A stretch of DNA of 64,000 nt from Chryseobacterium rhizosphaerae (GTDB lineage: Bacteria; Bacteroidota; Bacteroidia; Flavobacteriales; Weeksellaceae), in the NCBI RefSeq assembly GCF_003385455.1, contig NZ_QNUF01000004.1, positions 1 through 64,000 on the forward strand, in the 5' to 3' direction. Below the pieces are notes generated by a model that ran no database searches, was not told where the DNA came from, and was given only the letters and a program-made list of their open reading frames with translations. Numbering within the stretch: the stretch's first letter is position 1; every line of letters begins with the position of its first letter. Position numbers and translations under genes: made by a program. Shown piece by piece: positions 23,602 to 32,046 of this stretch.

Positions 23602-26187
23602 ATGAATAAGACGGAAATTGTCAATATTTTCACAAAAAAAACGCTAGGGCTCACCTTGGTTCTTTCAGCAGCCGCTATGGCTTTTGCTCAAGAGAAATCA
23701 GGTATTTCAGGAATTATTGTCAATAAGAAAAACCAGCCTGTACCTTATGCTTCTGTAACGTTTAGCAACAAAGCTAACAAAACATTAAGCGATGCTGTAC
23801 TCACTGATGAAAAAGGGCAATATAAGCTACAACTTGTTCCCGGGGATTATGATATTACAGTAGAGGCGATAGACTATAAGAAAAGCATAGTCAGCAAAAA
23901 TATAACCGCAAACGGAAATATTGGTGCGCTCTCCATAGAGCCCGAAGCTTCCACTACTCTGGATGGAAAAACCCAGGAGTTACAAGGTGTTGTAATTACG
24001 GCAGCAGCCACTAAAGCCTATAAAGTGGAACTGGATAAAAAGACTTATGACCCATCACAGGATATTGTAAGTAAAGGAGGAAGTCTTCAGGATGTTTTAA
24101 GTAATGTTCCTTCTGTTACCGTAGATACGGATGGAACGGTTTCTATGCGAGGAAGTACTAATGTAAAATTCCTGATTAACGGAAAACCTTCTTCTCTTCT
24201 GGGAATTGATGACGGAGCTAACGCATTACAGAGTATTCCTGCTGATCAGATCGAAAGAATTGAGGTCATTACCAACCCTTCATCAAAATTTGAAGCAAGC
24301 GGAACTTCGGGGATTTTAAATATTATTCTTAAAAAGAGTAAAAAAGTAGGATTTAACGGAAGTGTAGTGGGTGCTTTAGGATATTTTCCGAGGACATCTC
24401 TGAATGCCAATCTAAGCTGGAGAAAAAATAACTGGACCTGGTTTGTGAATGGCGGCGGAGGCTATACAGAAAATAAAACCAAAAACAATTCTGAAACAAC
24501 CTATCATAATATTGTATTCCCTGATCTAACTCCAGGTATACAGCCTAAGGATGTACCTGTGCACCAACAGCAGAACTCTGTCAATAAGACCTACAACAAG
24601 AACTATAATGTAAGTGCCGGTTTTGTATATGATATTTCTGACAAAACATCACTAAATCTAACTGGATTAGTGAGAACTTTTGACGGGGACGGAAATGAAC
24701 TTGTAAACACTTACGATACTTTTTACAGATATACAGGAGATGCCTCTAATCTTTGGAGCCTCAAGAATCCTTATACTCTGAGAGATTCCAAGACCATTTT
24801 TAACAATCTTGCCTTCCAGGGAGATGTAGGTTTAGACCATAAGTTTGACGATAATGGACAGAATCTATCGCTATCTGTAAGTTTACAGAGAAACAGAAGC
24901 AATAATAATGCTGATATTCTGGAAAGTGTTGATTATGTACCCTCAGTACAGGATATTACCAGAAGACATTCTGTAACCAAAACGGTAATAGGTAAAGCAG
25001 ATTATGAATTACCATTAGGAGAAAACTCCAAACTTGAAGCCGGCTACAGATTGGATGTCAATGATAATACTTATGATAATTTTGTAAGCAGTACTTCTAA
25101 TAATCCTCTTATTCCGAATTATAACAACAATACGGATTACAGAGAAATGTTCAATGCTTTCTATTTGCAGTTTAAAAGTAAGCTCGGAAATCTTAGCTAT
25201 CAGGTAGGATTAAGAGATGAGCTTTCAAATGTTAAAATCAATTATATCAGTCAGAACCCTGATAAACCTCCATTAAATAAAAACAAGAATTACAACAATT
25301 TATTTCCAAGTGTATTCTTAAGCTATGATATATCCAAGAATAATCAGATCTTAGTAAACTATTCCCGCAGAATAGACAGACCGAGATCATTCTTTATGGT
25401 TCCTTTCCCCAATTATACCAATAACCAGAATATTTTTGAAGGAAATATCGACCTTAACCCATCGTATGTAGATTCTTATGAGGTAGGTTATAATATTACC
25501 AGAAAGAAATTCACCATCAACCCTACTCTATATTACAGGCATTCAACAGACGATACAAAGATGCTGGTTTACAGACCGGATGAAAGACAAAGAGTTTTCT
25601 ATACAAAGCCGGAAAACCTGGGTAATGATGACCGTTATGGTTTGGACCTGAACTTTACCTATGACCCTTTTGCCTGGTTCAAAATTATGGGTAGTGTAGA
25701 TCTTTTCGGGTACAAAACGACCGGAATTGCATCTTATGAAACAAAAGATATCAACGGACTTACTAAGGTACGTTCATTAGATTTTACCGGAAGTGGTTTC
25801 TCTACAAGATTACGTCTTAATACAACATTTAAACTTGATAAGACATTAAGTGTACAGCTGCAAGGCTTCTACAGAGGGGGACAAAAAACCGCCAGCCAGG
25901 ACAGACAGGATATGTATGCATTAAACCTGGGAGCCTCCAAAACGATCTGGAAAGGAGACGGAACTATTTCCTTCAACATTCAGGATATCTTTAATACAAG
26001 AGGAATGACGACAATTAACTACAGCAATGACTATACGCGTAGCAGCTATATGCAGTGGCAGCCAAGACAGTTTTCTGTCTCTTTAACCTATAGATTCAAA
26101 CAAGGTGAAAAAATAGAACAGACCAAAAAGAAAAAAGACATCAATGCCAATGAAACCGGTGATGACCAGCAAGGTGGCCCAATGTAA
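23602..26187 (+). CDS. TonB-dependent outer-membrane receptor with carboxypeptidase-like N-domain
   Basis: An 861-residue protein. After the signal peptide (LTLVLSAAAMAFAQ) residues about 32-115 form a carboxypeptidase-regulatory-like beta-sandwich (SGIIVNKKNQPVPYASVTFS). The TonB plug follows (about 130-245: LQDVLSNVPSVTVDTDGTVS, IERIEVITNPSSKFEASGTS), then a 22-strand-type barrel of the OMP_b-brl_3 class. The tail ends in a Lys-rich segment and GGPM, seen in this class. Substrate unknown; no neighbouring ligand-binding lipoprotein, so it is not a SusCD-type pair. Monocistronic. Confidence 0.9.
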   Translation: MNKTEIVNIFTKKTLGLTLVLSAAAMAFAQEKSGISGIIVNKKNQPVPYASVTFSNKANKTLSDAVLTDEKGQYKLQLVPGDYDITVEAIDYKKSIVSKNITANGNIGALSIEPEASTTLDGKTQELQGVVITAAATKAYKVELDKKTYDPSQDIVSKGGSLQDVLSNVPSVTVDTDGTVSMRGSTNVKFLINGKPSSLLGIDDGANALQSIPADQIERIEVITNPSSKFEASGTSGILNIILKKSKKVGFNGSVVGALGYFPRTSLNANLSWRKNNWTWFVNGGGGYTENKTKNNSETTYHNIVFPDLTPGIQPKDVPVHQQQNSVNKTYNKNYNVSAGFVYDISDKTSLNLTGLVRTFDGDGNELVNTYDTFYRYTGDASNLWSLKNPYTLRDSKTIFNNLAFQGDVGLDHKFDDNGQNLSLSVSLQRNRSNNNADILESVDYVPSVQDITRRHSVTKTVIGKADYELPLGENSKLEAGYRLDVNDNTYDNFVSSTSNNPLIPNYNNNTDYREMFNAFYLQFKSKLGNLSYQVGLRDELSNVKINYISQNPDKPPLNKNKNYNNLFPSVFLSYDISKNNQILVNYSRRIDRPRSFFMVPFPNYTNNQNIFEGNIDLNPSYVDSYEVGYNITRKKFTINPTLYYRHSTDDTKMLVYRPDERQRVFYTKPENLGNDDRYGLDLNFTYDPFAWFKIMGSVDLFGYKTTGIASYETKDINGLTKVRSLDFTGSGFSTRLRLNTTFKLDKTLSVQLQGFYRGGQKTASQDRQDMYALNLGASKTIWKGDGTISFNIQDIFNTRGMTTINYSNDYTRSSYMQWQPRQFSVSLTYRFKQGEKIEQTKKKKDINANETGDDQQGGPM

Positions 26188-26194
26188 TAAAAAC

Positions 26195-26224
26195 AAAATC
26201 CCGAAATTATTTTCGGGATTTTTT
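26195..26224. terminator. Bidirectional terminator between receptor and cytidylyltransferase
   Basis: AATCCCGAAA (26197-26206) and TTTCGGGATT (26211-26220) pair around TTAT, with A- and T-tracts on either side, between convergent genes. Confidence 0.88.
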
Positions 26225-26230
26225 ATTGTC

Positions 26231-26683
26231 TTATTTTACAGATTCTTTCTTTGTATCTTTTTCTTTTTCTGCTTCATAAATTCTTCGTCTCAGATCACTT
26301 GTAGAAAATCGGTGATCTCTTTTGTTATAAAAGATCTCTATTCCTTTTTCTTCACAATATGTTTTTCCGGTAAAATCTCTATCCATATAATCGTCTCCTA
26401 TGATCCTTATATCGATAACAAAAGATTTCAAAATATCCAATAGATCTTCTTCTGTATAATAAGGGATAATCTCATCTACAGCATTCACTGCCTTCAACTG
26501 AATATATCGTTCAACGATAGTCTGGCTTGGCTTATTCTTATTAGGACGGTCGTGGGATGGATCAATCTGAAGTCCAACGATCAAATAATCGCATACTGTT
26601 TTAGCTTCTTCAAGCATTTTAATATGCCCTGCGTGTAATAAATCAAATGAGGAAAATGTAATACCTATTCTTTGTGTCTTCAT
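26231..26683 (-). CDS. Cytidylyltransferase-like nucleotidyltransferase
   Basis: A 150-residue enzyme of the glycerol-3-phosphate cytidylyltransferase/TagD superfamily. It has the HxGH nucleotide motif (DLLHAGHIKML, about 14-24), a central Rossmann-like fold and a C-terminal STS-type motif (HRFSTSDLRRRI, about 123-134). It would activate a small phosphorylated alcohol or sugar with CTP or ATP; the exact substrate is not fixed. Last gene of a five-gene minus-strand operon with sugar-modifying enzymes, so a role in surface glycan assembly is inferred. Confidence 0.85.
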   Translation of the reverse strand: MKTQRIGITFSSFDLLHAGHIKMLEEAKTVCDYLIVGLQIDPSHDRPNKNKPSQTIVERYIQLKAVNAVDEIIPYYTEEDLLDILKSFVIDIRIIGDDYMDRDFTGKTYCEEKGIEIFYNKRDHRFSTSDLRRRIYEAEKEKDTKKESVK

Positions 26684-26696
26684 ATTAATTTTAAAA

Positions 26697-27461
26697 TTAA
26701 AACTTCGCTGAAATAAATGTTCTTTTAAATGGATAAAAGACCGGTGATTCAGGGAAGATGTTTTGTAATTCGTTTTTATAATCGTTTTTAAATTGTTCTT
26801 TCATATCATCGGGAAGCCTCTCAACATAAGGAAGCATAGCCGTTCCTGAAGCCCATGTAAATACCGCATCGGCATTGTTCAGAACATGAGGGAATACTTT
26901 TTCATAAACGGTGATTTCTCTACCTTTATTATCGAATAATATTCTCGCATAATCTTCAATATGCAAAACAGTATACGCTCTCTCCCAAGAATTGTACGCT
27001 GTTTTATAAGGTTCCTTCGCTGCTATTTTTCTAAGCAACTGATGCACTACATATTCATGATTGGATGGAATCTGTACCGCCAATTGACCGCCTTCTTTAA
27101 TCTTACTTATAATCCTTGGAAAAAGTTCTTTATGGTTATCACACCATTGAATCGCTGCATTGGAAATAATCAGATCATACATCTCGGAAAGATGAAGCTG
27201 ATCCTCAATACTCCTTTTCTTAAAGGTCAGTCTGCTTGTTTCAAAATGAGCAGCTTTCTCCAGCATCTCTTCAGAAGAATCTATTCCCAACACCTTAGAG
27301 TCTTCAAGATAATCTAAAAGTTTAGAGGTAAGTTCTCCGGTACCACAACCTAAATCTATAACGGATAAACCGGATCTTGACTCAACGAGCTTCAGTAAAT
27401 CAAAAAAGGGAGCTGAACGCTCATCTTTAAACTGGTCATATACTTCAGGATTCCAAGCCAT
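26697..27461 (-). CDS. SAM-dependent methyltransferase, trans-aconitate 2-methyltransferase type
   Basis: A 254-residue class I methyltransferase. VIDLGCGTGELTSKL (about 34-48) is the SAM-binding motif I, and the N-terminal MAWNPEVYDQFKDERSAPF matches Tam (trans-aconitate methyltransferase) proteins. LIISNAAIQWCDNHKELFP is the motif IV/V region of this group. The substrate could be trans-aconitate or another carboxylic acid. It lies 18 nt after galE and 13 nt before the cytidylyltransferase gene. Its place within a glycan cluster may be fortuitous. Confidence 0.87.
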   Translation of the reverse strand: MAWNPEVYDQFKDERSAPFFDLLKLVESRSGLSVIDLGCGTGELTSKLLDYLEDSKVLGIDSSEEMLEKAAHFETSRLTFKKRSIEDQLHLSEMYDLIISNAAIQWCDNHKELFPRIISKIKEGGQLAVQIPSNHEYVVHQLLRKIAAKEPYKTAYNSWERAYTVLHIEDYARILFDNKGREITVYEKVFPHVLNNADAVFTWASGTAMLPYVERLPDDMKEQFKNDYKNELQNIFPESPVFYPFKRTFISAKF

Positions 27462-27479
27462 ATTATGTGATTTTAAGAA

Positions 27480-28499
27480 TTAATTTCTAGAATTCAGATA
27501 TTTCTGCCACTCCCAGGTTGTACGCAGAGATTCTTCCAGTGAAGTTTCAGACTTCCATCCAAGCTCTTTCTCTGCTTTACCAGGGTTGGCATAGGCAATC
27601 GTAATATCACCTTCCCTTCTGGCACATATCTGATAAGGGACTTCTACATTATTTGCTGTTTCAAAAGCTTTTACAACTTCCAAAACAGATGATCCTTTTC
27701 CTGTTCCCAGGTTATAAATGTCTATTACCGCTTCTTCAGATTGATTTTCAATGAGTTTTCTTAAGGCTGCCACATGAGCTTTGGCCAGATCAACTACATA
27801 GATATAATCGCGAACTGCAGTTCCGTCTTCTGTTGGATAATCATCTCCCCATACACTTAGCTTCTCACGGATTCCCGAAGCAGTCTGCATAACGTAAGGA
27901 ACCAGATTATTAGGAATTCCAATGGGTAGCTCTCCAAGTTTTGCAGACGGATGTGCTCCAATGGGATTAAAATATCTTAACAACGTTATTTTTCTGTGAT
28001 ACGCTTTTGCAAAATCAATCAGGATCTCCTCTCCCATTTGTTTGGTTTTACCATATACACTTTCGGGCAGTTTCAGGGGAGTATTTTCATCAATTGGCAT
28101 TACATCAGCTTGTCCATATACTGTACAGGATGAACTGAAAATAAAATTAGAGATTTCTCTTTCTTTAAATTCCTGAAGAATATTAATAAGAGTAAACAGA
28201 TTATTCTCATAATAGTCTACAGGCTTTACCTGACTTTCTCCTACCGCTTTATACGCAGCAAAATTAATACAGCCCTCAATCTTATGGGCTTCAAAAACCT
28301 GATGAAGCAGTTCTTTTCTTTTTAAATCAAAAGGATAGAAAATCGGCTTTTTACCTGTAATTTCCTCAATATTATTTAAAATAAATTTCTCTGAATGGGA
28401 CAAATCATCTACAATAACAACCTCAAAGTCATTATTAAGAAGCTCTACCACTGTGTGGGAACCAATATACCCAAGTCCTCCTGTTACAAGTATCGTCAT
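27480..28499 (-). CDS. galE: UDP-glucose 4-epimerase
   Basis: A 339-residue extended short-chain dehydrogenase. VTGGLGYIGSHTVVELL (about 5-21) is the NAD-binding GxxGxxG. SSSCTVYG and YGKTKQMGEE give the catalytic Ser/Thr and YxxxK (about 123-153). LRYFNPIGAHPS and RDYIYVVDLAKAH are GalE motifs. It interconverts UDP-glucose and UDP-galactose (and possibly the N-acetylated forms) for glycan synthesis. Within the operon it has 10- and 18-nt gaps to its neighbours. Confidence 0.94.
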   Translation of the reverse strand: MTILVTGGLGYIGSHTVVELLNNDFEVVIVDDLSHSEKFILNNIEEITGKKPIFYPFDLKRKELLHQVFEAHKIEGCINFAAYKAVGESQVKPVDYYENNLFTLINILQEFKEREISNFIFSSSCTVYGQADVMPIDENTPLKLPESVYGKTKQMGEEILIDFAKAYHRKITLLRYFNPIGAHPSAKLGELPIGIPNNLVPYVMQTASGIREKLSVWGDDYPTEDGTAVRDYIYVVDLAKAHVAALRKLIENQSEEAVIDIYNLGTGKGSSVLEVVKAFETANNVEVPYQICARREGDITIAYANPGKAEKELGWKSETSLEESLRTTWEWQKYLNSRN

Positions 28500-28509
28500 T
28501 TTTATTTTT

Positions 28510-28923
28510 TTAATCTTCGTGTTTTCCTATGTTTTCTATTTCGTTGATTCCTCTGTTTAGTCTTACTTCAAACATATTTACAATGATTAAAATAAGTATC
28601 AATAAAATCCAAAAACTAAATCTGAGATTCCATACATCATAATATTTCCCACTTAAAACCTTCAATAATATAGGGTATCCCAGCGCAATTATGAATAAAG
28701 ATAAGCTAAGGTTTAGAAATAAAACTGCTCTATCGTATTTTTCAATCAAATTAATAAATGCAAATAAATTAATAACAATTGAAGTACAAATAAATATCGT
28801 TTTAAATATACTGAAATCATTAAATAAATTCAGAATTGAAAATGCTGATATTATGAAAAATAATAGGCTGGCTGCTACCGCTAAGTAATATACCAGCCTA
28901 TATTTAAATATCTTTCTTTTCAT
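28510..28923 (-). CDS. Small hypothetical membrane protein, 137 residues
   Basis: About four transmembrane helices (YYLAVAASLLFFIISAFSIL, FIICTSIVINLFAFINLIE-like, LFLNLSLSLFIIALGYPILL and FSFWILLILILIIVNMFEV) with a charged C-terminal end. No family recognised. Its ATG overlaps the stop of the aminotransferase gene by one base (TAATG), showing translational coupling within the glycan operon. The AT content is visibly higher than in the enzymes on either side. Confidence 0.75.
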   Translation of the reverse strand: MKRKIFKYRLVYYLAVAASLLFFIISAFSILNLFNDFSIFKTIFICTSIVINLFAFINLIEKYDRAVLFLNLSLSLFIIALGYPILLKVLSGKYYDVWNLRFSFWILLILILIIVNMFEVRLNRGINEIENIGKHED

Positions 28924-30047
28924 TACTTCATAAACTCAAGCACAGCATCTGTAATATACTTCAGTTGCTCTTCGTCTAATTCTGTATGCATTGGCAGAGA
29001 AACTACCTGATCCAACAGCTTGTCGGTATTCACAAAATCAGCATCATTGCTTTCCTGAAAATAGGCTTTCTGTTTTCTCAATGCCACCGGATAGTAGATC
29101 ATAGCCGGAATTTCTTTCTCTGTTAAGAATTTCTGAAGTTCATTACGTTTTCCATTCAGAATTCTTAAAGTATACTGGTGGAAAACATGGGTAGAGTCTT
29201 CGGATCTTTTTGGAGTCAAAATATTGGCATTACCTGCAAATGCTTCATCATAATAATCTGCCGCTTTTCTTCTTGCTTCGTTGTAAGAATCCAGGTGAGG
29301 AAGTTTTTTTCTTAAAACGGCTGCCTGAATACTATCTAAACGGGAATTTACGCCTACTTCATCATGATAGTATCTTTCATACATTCCATGGTTTACAATA
29401 CCTCTTAGACGGTGTGCCAGCTCATCATTATTGGTAAAAATAGCACCACCATCACCATAGCATCCCAGGTTTTTTGAAGGAAAGAAAGACGTTGTTCCAA
29501 CAGTAGCCATTGTTCCGGCATACTTTACCGTTCCGTCAGAGAACGTATATTCTGCACCAATTGCCTGTGCATTGTCTTCAATAACATATAAATTATGCTC
29601 TTCTGCAATTTTTAAAATTTCCTCCATATTGGCACACTGTCCAAATAGATGTACCGGAATAATTGCCTTTGTTTTTGGCGTAATTGCCTTTTTTAATTCT
29701 TCTGTTGAAATCGTGAAGGTATCGTAATCAACATCTACCAAAACAGATTTTAATTTAAGCAGGTGTATCACTTCCACAGTTGCAGCAAAGGTAAAATCAG
29801 CAGTAATAACCTCATCCCCTTCTTTCAGGTCCAGTGCCATCAGGGCAATCTGTAAAGCATCCGTTCCATTAGCACATGGAATCACATGTTTTACGTCTAA
29901 ATAAGACTCCAATTCATTCTGGAAAGACTTTACTTCAGGACCGTTGATAAAAGCCGCAGAATCCATTACATTTAAAACTGCATTATCTACATCATTCTTT
30001 ATTTTGTAATACTGACTTTGCAAGTCAACCATCTGAATTTTTTTCAT
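28923..30047 (-). CDS. DegT/DnrJ/EryC1/StrS sugar aminotransferase, WbpE/WlbC-like
   Basis: A 374-residue PLP enzyme. CANGTDALQIALMAL (about 59) is the cofactor-phosphate site, IPVHLFGQCANM and VIEDNAQAIGA give the Asp that contacts the pyridine nitrogen, and SFFPSKNLGCYGDGGAI (about 190) contains the Schiff-base Lys. The overall sequence resembles WbpE/WlbC, which aminates the 3-keto group of UDP-GlcNAc-derived uronates; that specificity is inferred from memory of the family. First gene of the five-gene operon. The start at 30047 is the family start (MKKIQMVDLQSQY); an upstream in-frame ATG at 30125 precedes the promoter. Confidence 0.88.
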   Translation of the reverse strand: MKKIQMVDLQSQYYKIKNDVDNAVLNVMDSAAFINGPEVKSFQNELESYLDVKHVIPCANGTDALQIALMALDLKEGDEVITADFTFAATVEVIHLLKLKSVLVDVDYDTFTISTEELKKAITPKTKAIIPVHLFGQCANMEEILKIAEEHNLYVIEDNAQAIGAEYTFSDGTVKYAGTMATVGTTSFFPSKNLGCYGDGGAIFTNNDELAHRLRGIVNHGMYERYYHDEVGVNSRLDSIQAAVLRKKLPHLDSYNEARRKAADYYDEAFAGNANILTPKRSEDSTHVFHQYTLRILNGKRNELQKFLTEKEIPAMIYYPVALRKQKAYFQESNDADFVNTDKLLDQVVSLPMHTELDEEQLKYITDAVLEFMK

Positions 30048-30062
30048 AAATAAATATTTGTG

Positions 30063-30091
30063 TAAAAATAAGGAATTTAAAATCCTATCAA
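30063..30091 (-). promoter_or_regulatory. Promoter of the glycan operon
   Basis: On the minus strand TTG (30089-30091), an 18-nt spacer and TATTTTTA (30063-30070), one mismatch from TAnnTTTG, lie 15 nt before the ATG at 30047. Spacer length fits the flavobacterial consensus. Confidence 0.45.
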
Positions 30092-30134
30092 AAATTTTAT
30101 TGATTTTGTTTTTATCTTTATACAAAATAATACT

Positions 30135-31739
30135 ATGAATAAAATTTTACTCTTTTGTTTATTAGCAGGTTATTCTATTTTTCAGGCTCAAACACAGCTT
30201 GTTTTTGTTTATTTTACAGATAAACCCAATAAAGCCGCTTTTTTTGCCAATCCTCTTTCAGAACTTTCCCAAAAATCACTTAACAGGCGTACTGCACTAG
30301 GAATTTCCCTAAATGACCAGGACGCTCCTATTGAGCTTTCTTATTTACAGAATCTGCAAAATATGGGATTCACTGTTACCGATTATTCCAAATGGCTGAA
30401 TGGAGCTGCTGTGAATGCCACTCCAGCCCAGATAGTCAGCTTACAGGCTCAGCCTTTTGTGCTATCTGTTCAAAGTTTTGCAAGAAATGGATCGGGAGTT
30501 CCTAAAATGAAACCCATTGACAAATGGAAAAATAATTCAGACACCGGTAAAACGCTTACGACCTTTGATTATGGAGCGGGTACCGCACAGATAGATCAGC
30601 TCAATATAAAACCCCTTCATCTGGCAGGATATACGGGAACAGGAGTTTCTATTGCTGTTATTGATGCCGGATTTCCTTTTGTAAATACCGGTTCTGCATT
30701 CTCAAGATTACGAACGAATAATCACATAAAAGGCGGTTACGATTTTGTGACTAAAACCGATGATATTTATAATATTTCCTTAAGTGAGCATGGCTCAATG
30801 ATTTTAGGGGCTATGGGAGGCTATTTGGAAAATACATTTGTAGGATCTGCTCCGGATGCTGATTTTTATCTTTACCGCAGTGAAAAGGCTGGAGTAGAAA
30901 TCCCGGAGGAGGAAGTATATTGGATTGAAGCCGCTGAGGAAGCAGACAGAAAGGGAGTGGAAATGATCACCTCCTCCCTGGGATATAGTGTTTTTGATGA
31001 CTCCCAATATAATTACACATATGCAGATATGAATGGAACAACTTCTTTTATTGCAAGAGCGGCACAAATAGCCGCCGAAAAAGGAATATTTGTTCTTGTT
31101 GCTGCAGGAAATTCCGGTCAGGAACCCTGGCATTATCTGCTAACACCTGCGGACAATGCAAAAGTATTCACGATTGGAGCAGTAGACGGTTCAGGGAATT
31201 CTTCAGGATTTTCTTCCTACGGACCTAATTCTTCAGGAACTATAAAACCTGACGGAAGTGCCCAGGGTACAGCCACTACCACAGTCTACAATAATGCTAC
31301 CATTATTCTCAATGGAACATCTATTGCCACTCCTATCGCAGCAGGCGGTGTCGCCTGTTTCATTCAGGCATTCCCCACCATGGACAGAGAACAGATAAGA
31401 ATAAAACTCAGACAAACAGCTTCTCTTTATCCCAACCATACCGATCAGATGGGATATGGCATCTTGAATTTCGGAAGTTTATATAATTCAGTATTAAACA
31501 CTTCGGAAATTCTAAAAAAAGAGACTTCCATCATTTATCCGAATCCTGCTAAAAACATGCTGAATGTAAGAACTGAAAATGAAATAACATCACTGGAGGT
31601 TTATGATCATTTGGGAAGACTGATCAGAAAAAACAACAACCAGAAATCTATAAAGGTAGAAGATGTTACAAAAGGGGTTTATTATCTTAAAATTCAGATG
31701 AAAGACAAGTTTTATTTTGAAAAATTCATAAAAGAATAA
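30135..31739 (+). CDS. Secreted subtilisin-like serine protease with type IX sorting domain
   Basis: A 534-residue S8 peptidase. Signal peptide (ILLFCLLAGYSIFQAQ); an inhibitor-like propeptide (about 20-110); then the catalytic domain with Asp177 (SIAVIDAGF), His219 (SEHGSMILG), oxyanion Asn326 (AAGNSG) and Ser396 (NGTSIATPIAAGG). Residues about 460-534 are the type IX sorting domain (SIIYPNPAKNMLNV, GVYYLKIQM). It should be a surface or released protease. It is divergent from the glycan operon, with its ATG at 30135. Confidence 0.95.
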   Translation: MNKILLFCLLAGYSIFQAQTQLVFVYFTDKPNKAAFFANPLSELSQKSLNRRTALGISLNDQDAPIELSYLQNLQNMGFTVTDYSKWLNGAAVNATPAQIVSLQAQPFVLSVQSFARNGSGVPKMKPIDKWKNNSDTGKTLTTFDYGAGTAQIDQLNIKPLHLAGYTGTGVSIAVIDAGFPFVNTGSAFSRLRTNNHIKGGYDFVTKTDDIYNISLSEHGSMILGAMGGYLENTFVGSAPDADFYLYRSEKAGVEIPEEEVYWIEAAEEADRKGVEMITSSLGYSVFDDSQYNYTYADMNGTTSFIARAAQIAAEKGIFVLVAAGNSGQEPWHYLLTPADNAKVFTIGAVDGSGNSSGFSSYGPNSSGTIKPDGSAQGTATTTVYNNATIILNGTSIATPIAAGGVACFIQAFPTMDREQIRIKLRQTASLYPNHTDQMGYGILNFGSLYNSVLNTSEILKKETSIIYPNPAKNMLNVRTENEITSLEVYDHLGRLIRKNNNQKSIKVEDVTKGVYYLKIQMKDKFYFEKFIKE

Positions 31740-31973
31740 GAAGTTTTCTATCTGCTTTTTTAAACACTAATATCACAAATATCTTTCACGAATGACCCTA
31801 TTTTCATCTCCGTTAATTTAGCTGAATTAGGAAATAATAAGGCAGAAAGACCTTCGTAATTTGTAGAAGATTTCAATGGTATCTTACCATACAAAGAACC
31901 CTATTGTTTTCATGAATATGATCTGCTTTTGTCATAGAAATTAAATTAGGCTGAAACCATTAGGCTTAGACTA

Positions 31974-32016
31974 GATATCAAAAAAAAACGGACTGAAGCC
32001 CGTTTTTTTTGATATC
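31974..32016. terminator. Bidirectional terminator between protease and ppc
   Basis: GATATCAAAAAAAAACGG pairs with CCCGTTTTTTTTGATATC around a loop containing ACTGAAG. T- and A-tracts lie within the arms. It sits between the convergent protease and ppc genes. The 235 nt before it hold no gene that I can see. Confidence 0.85.
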
Positions 32017-32046
32017 TCTTATTATTGTACTTGTACGAAAATTATA

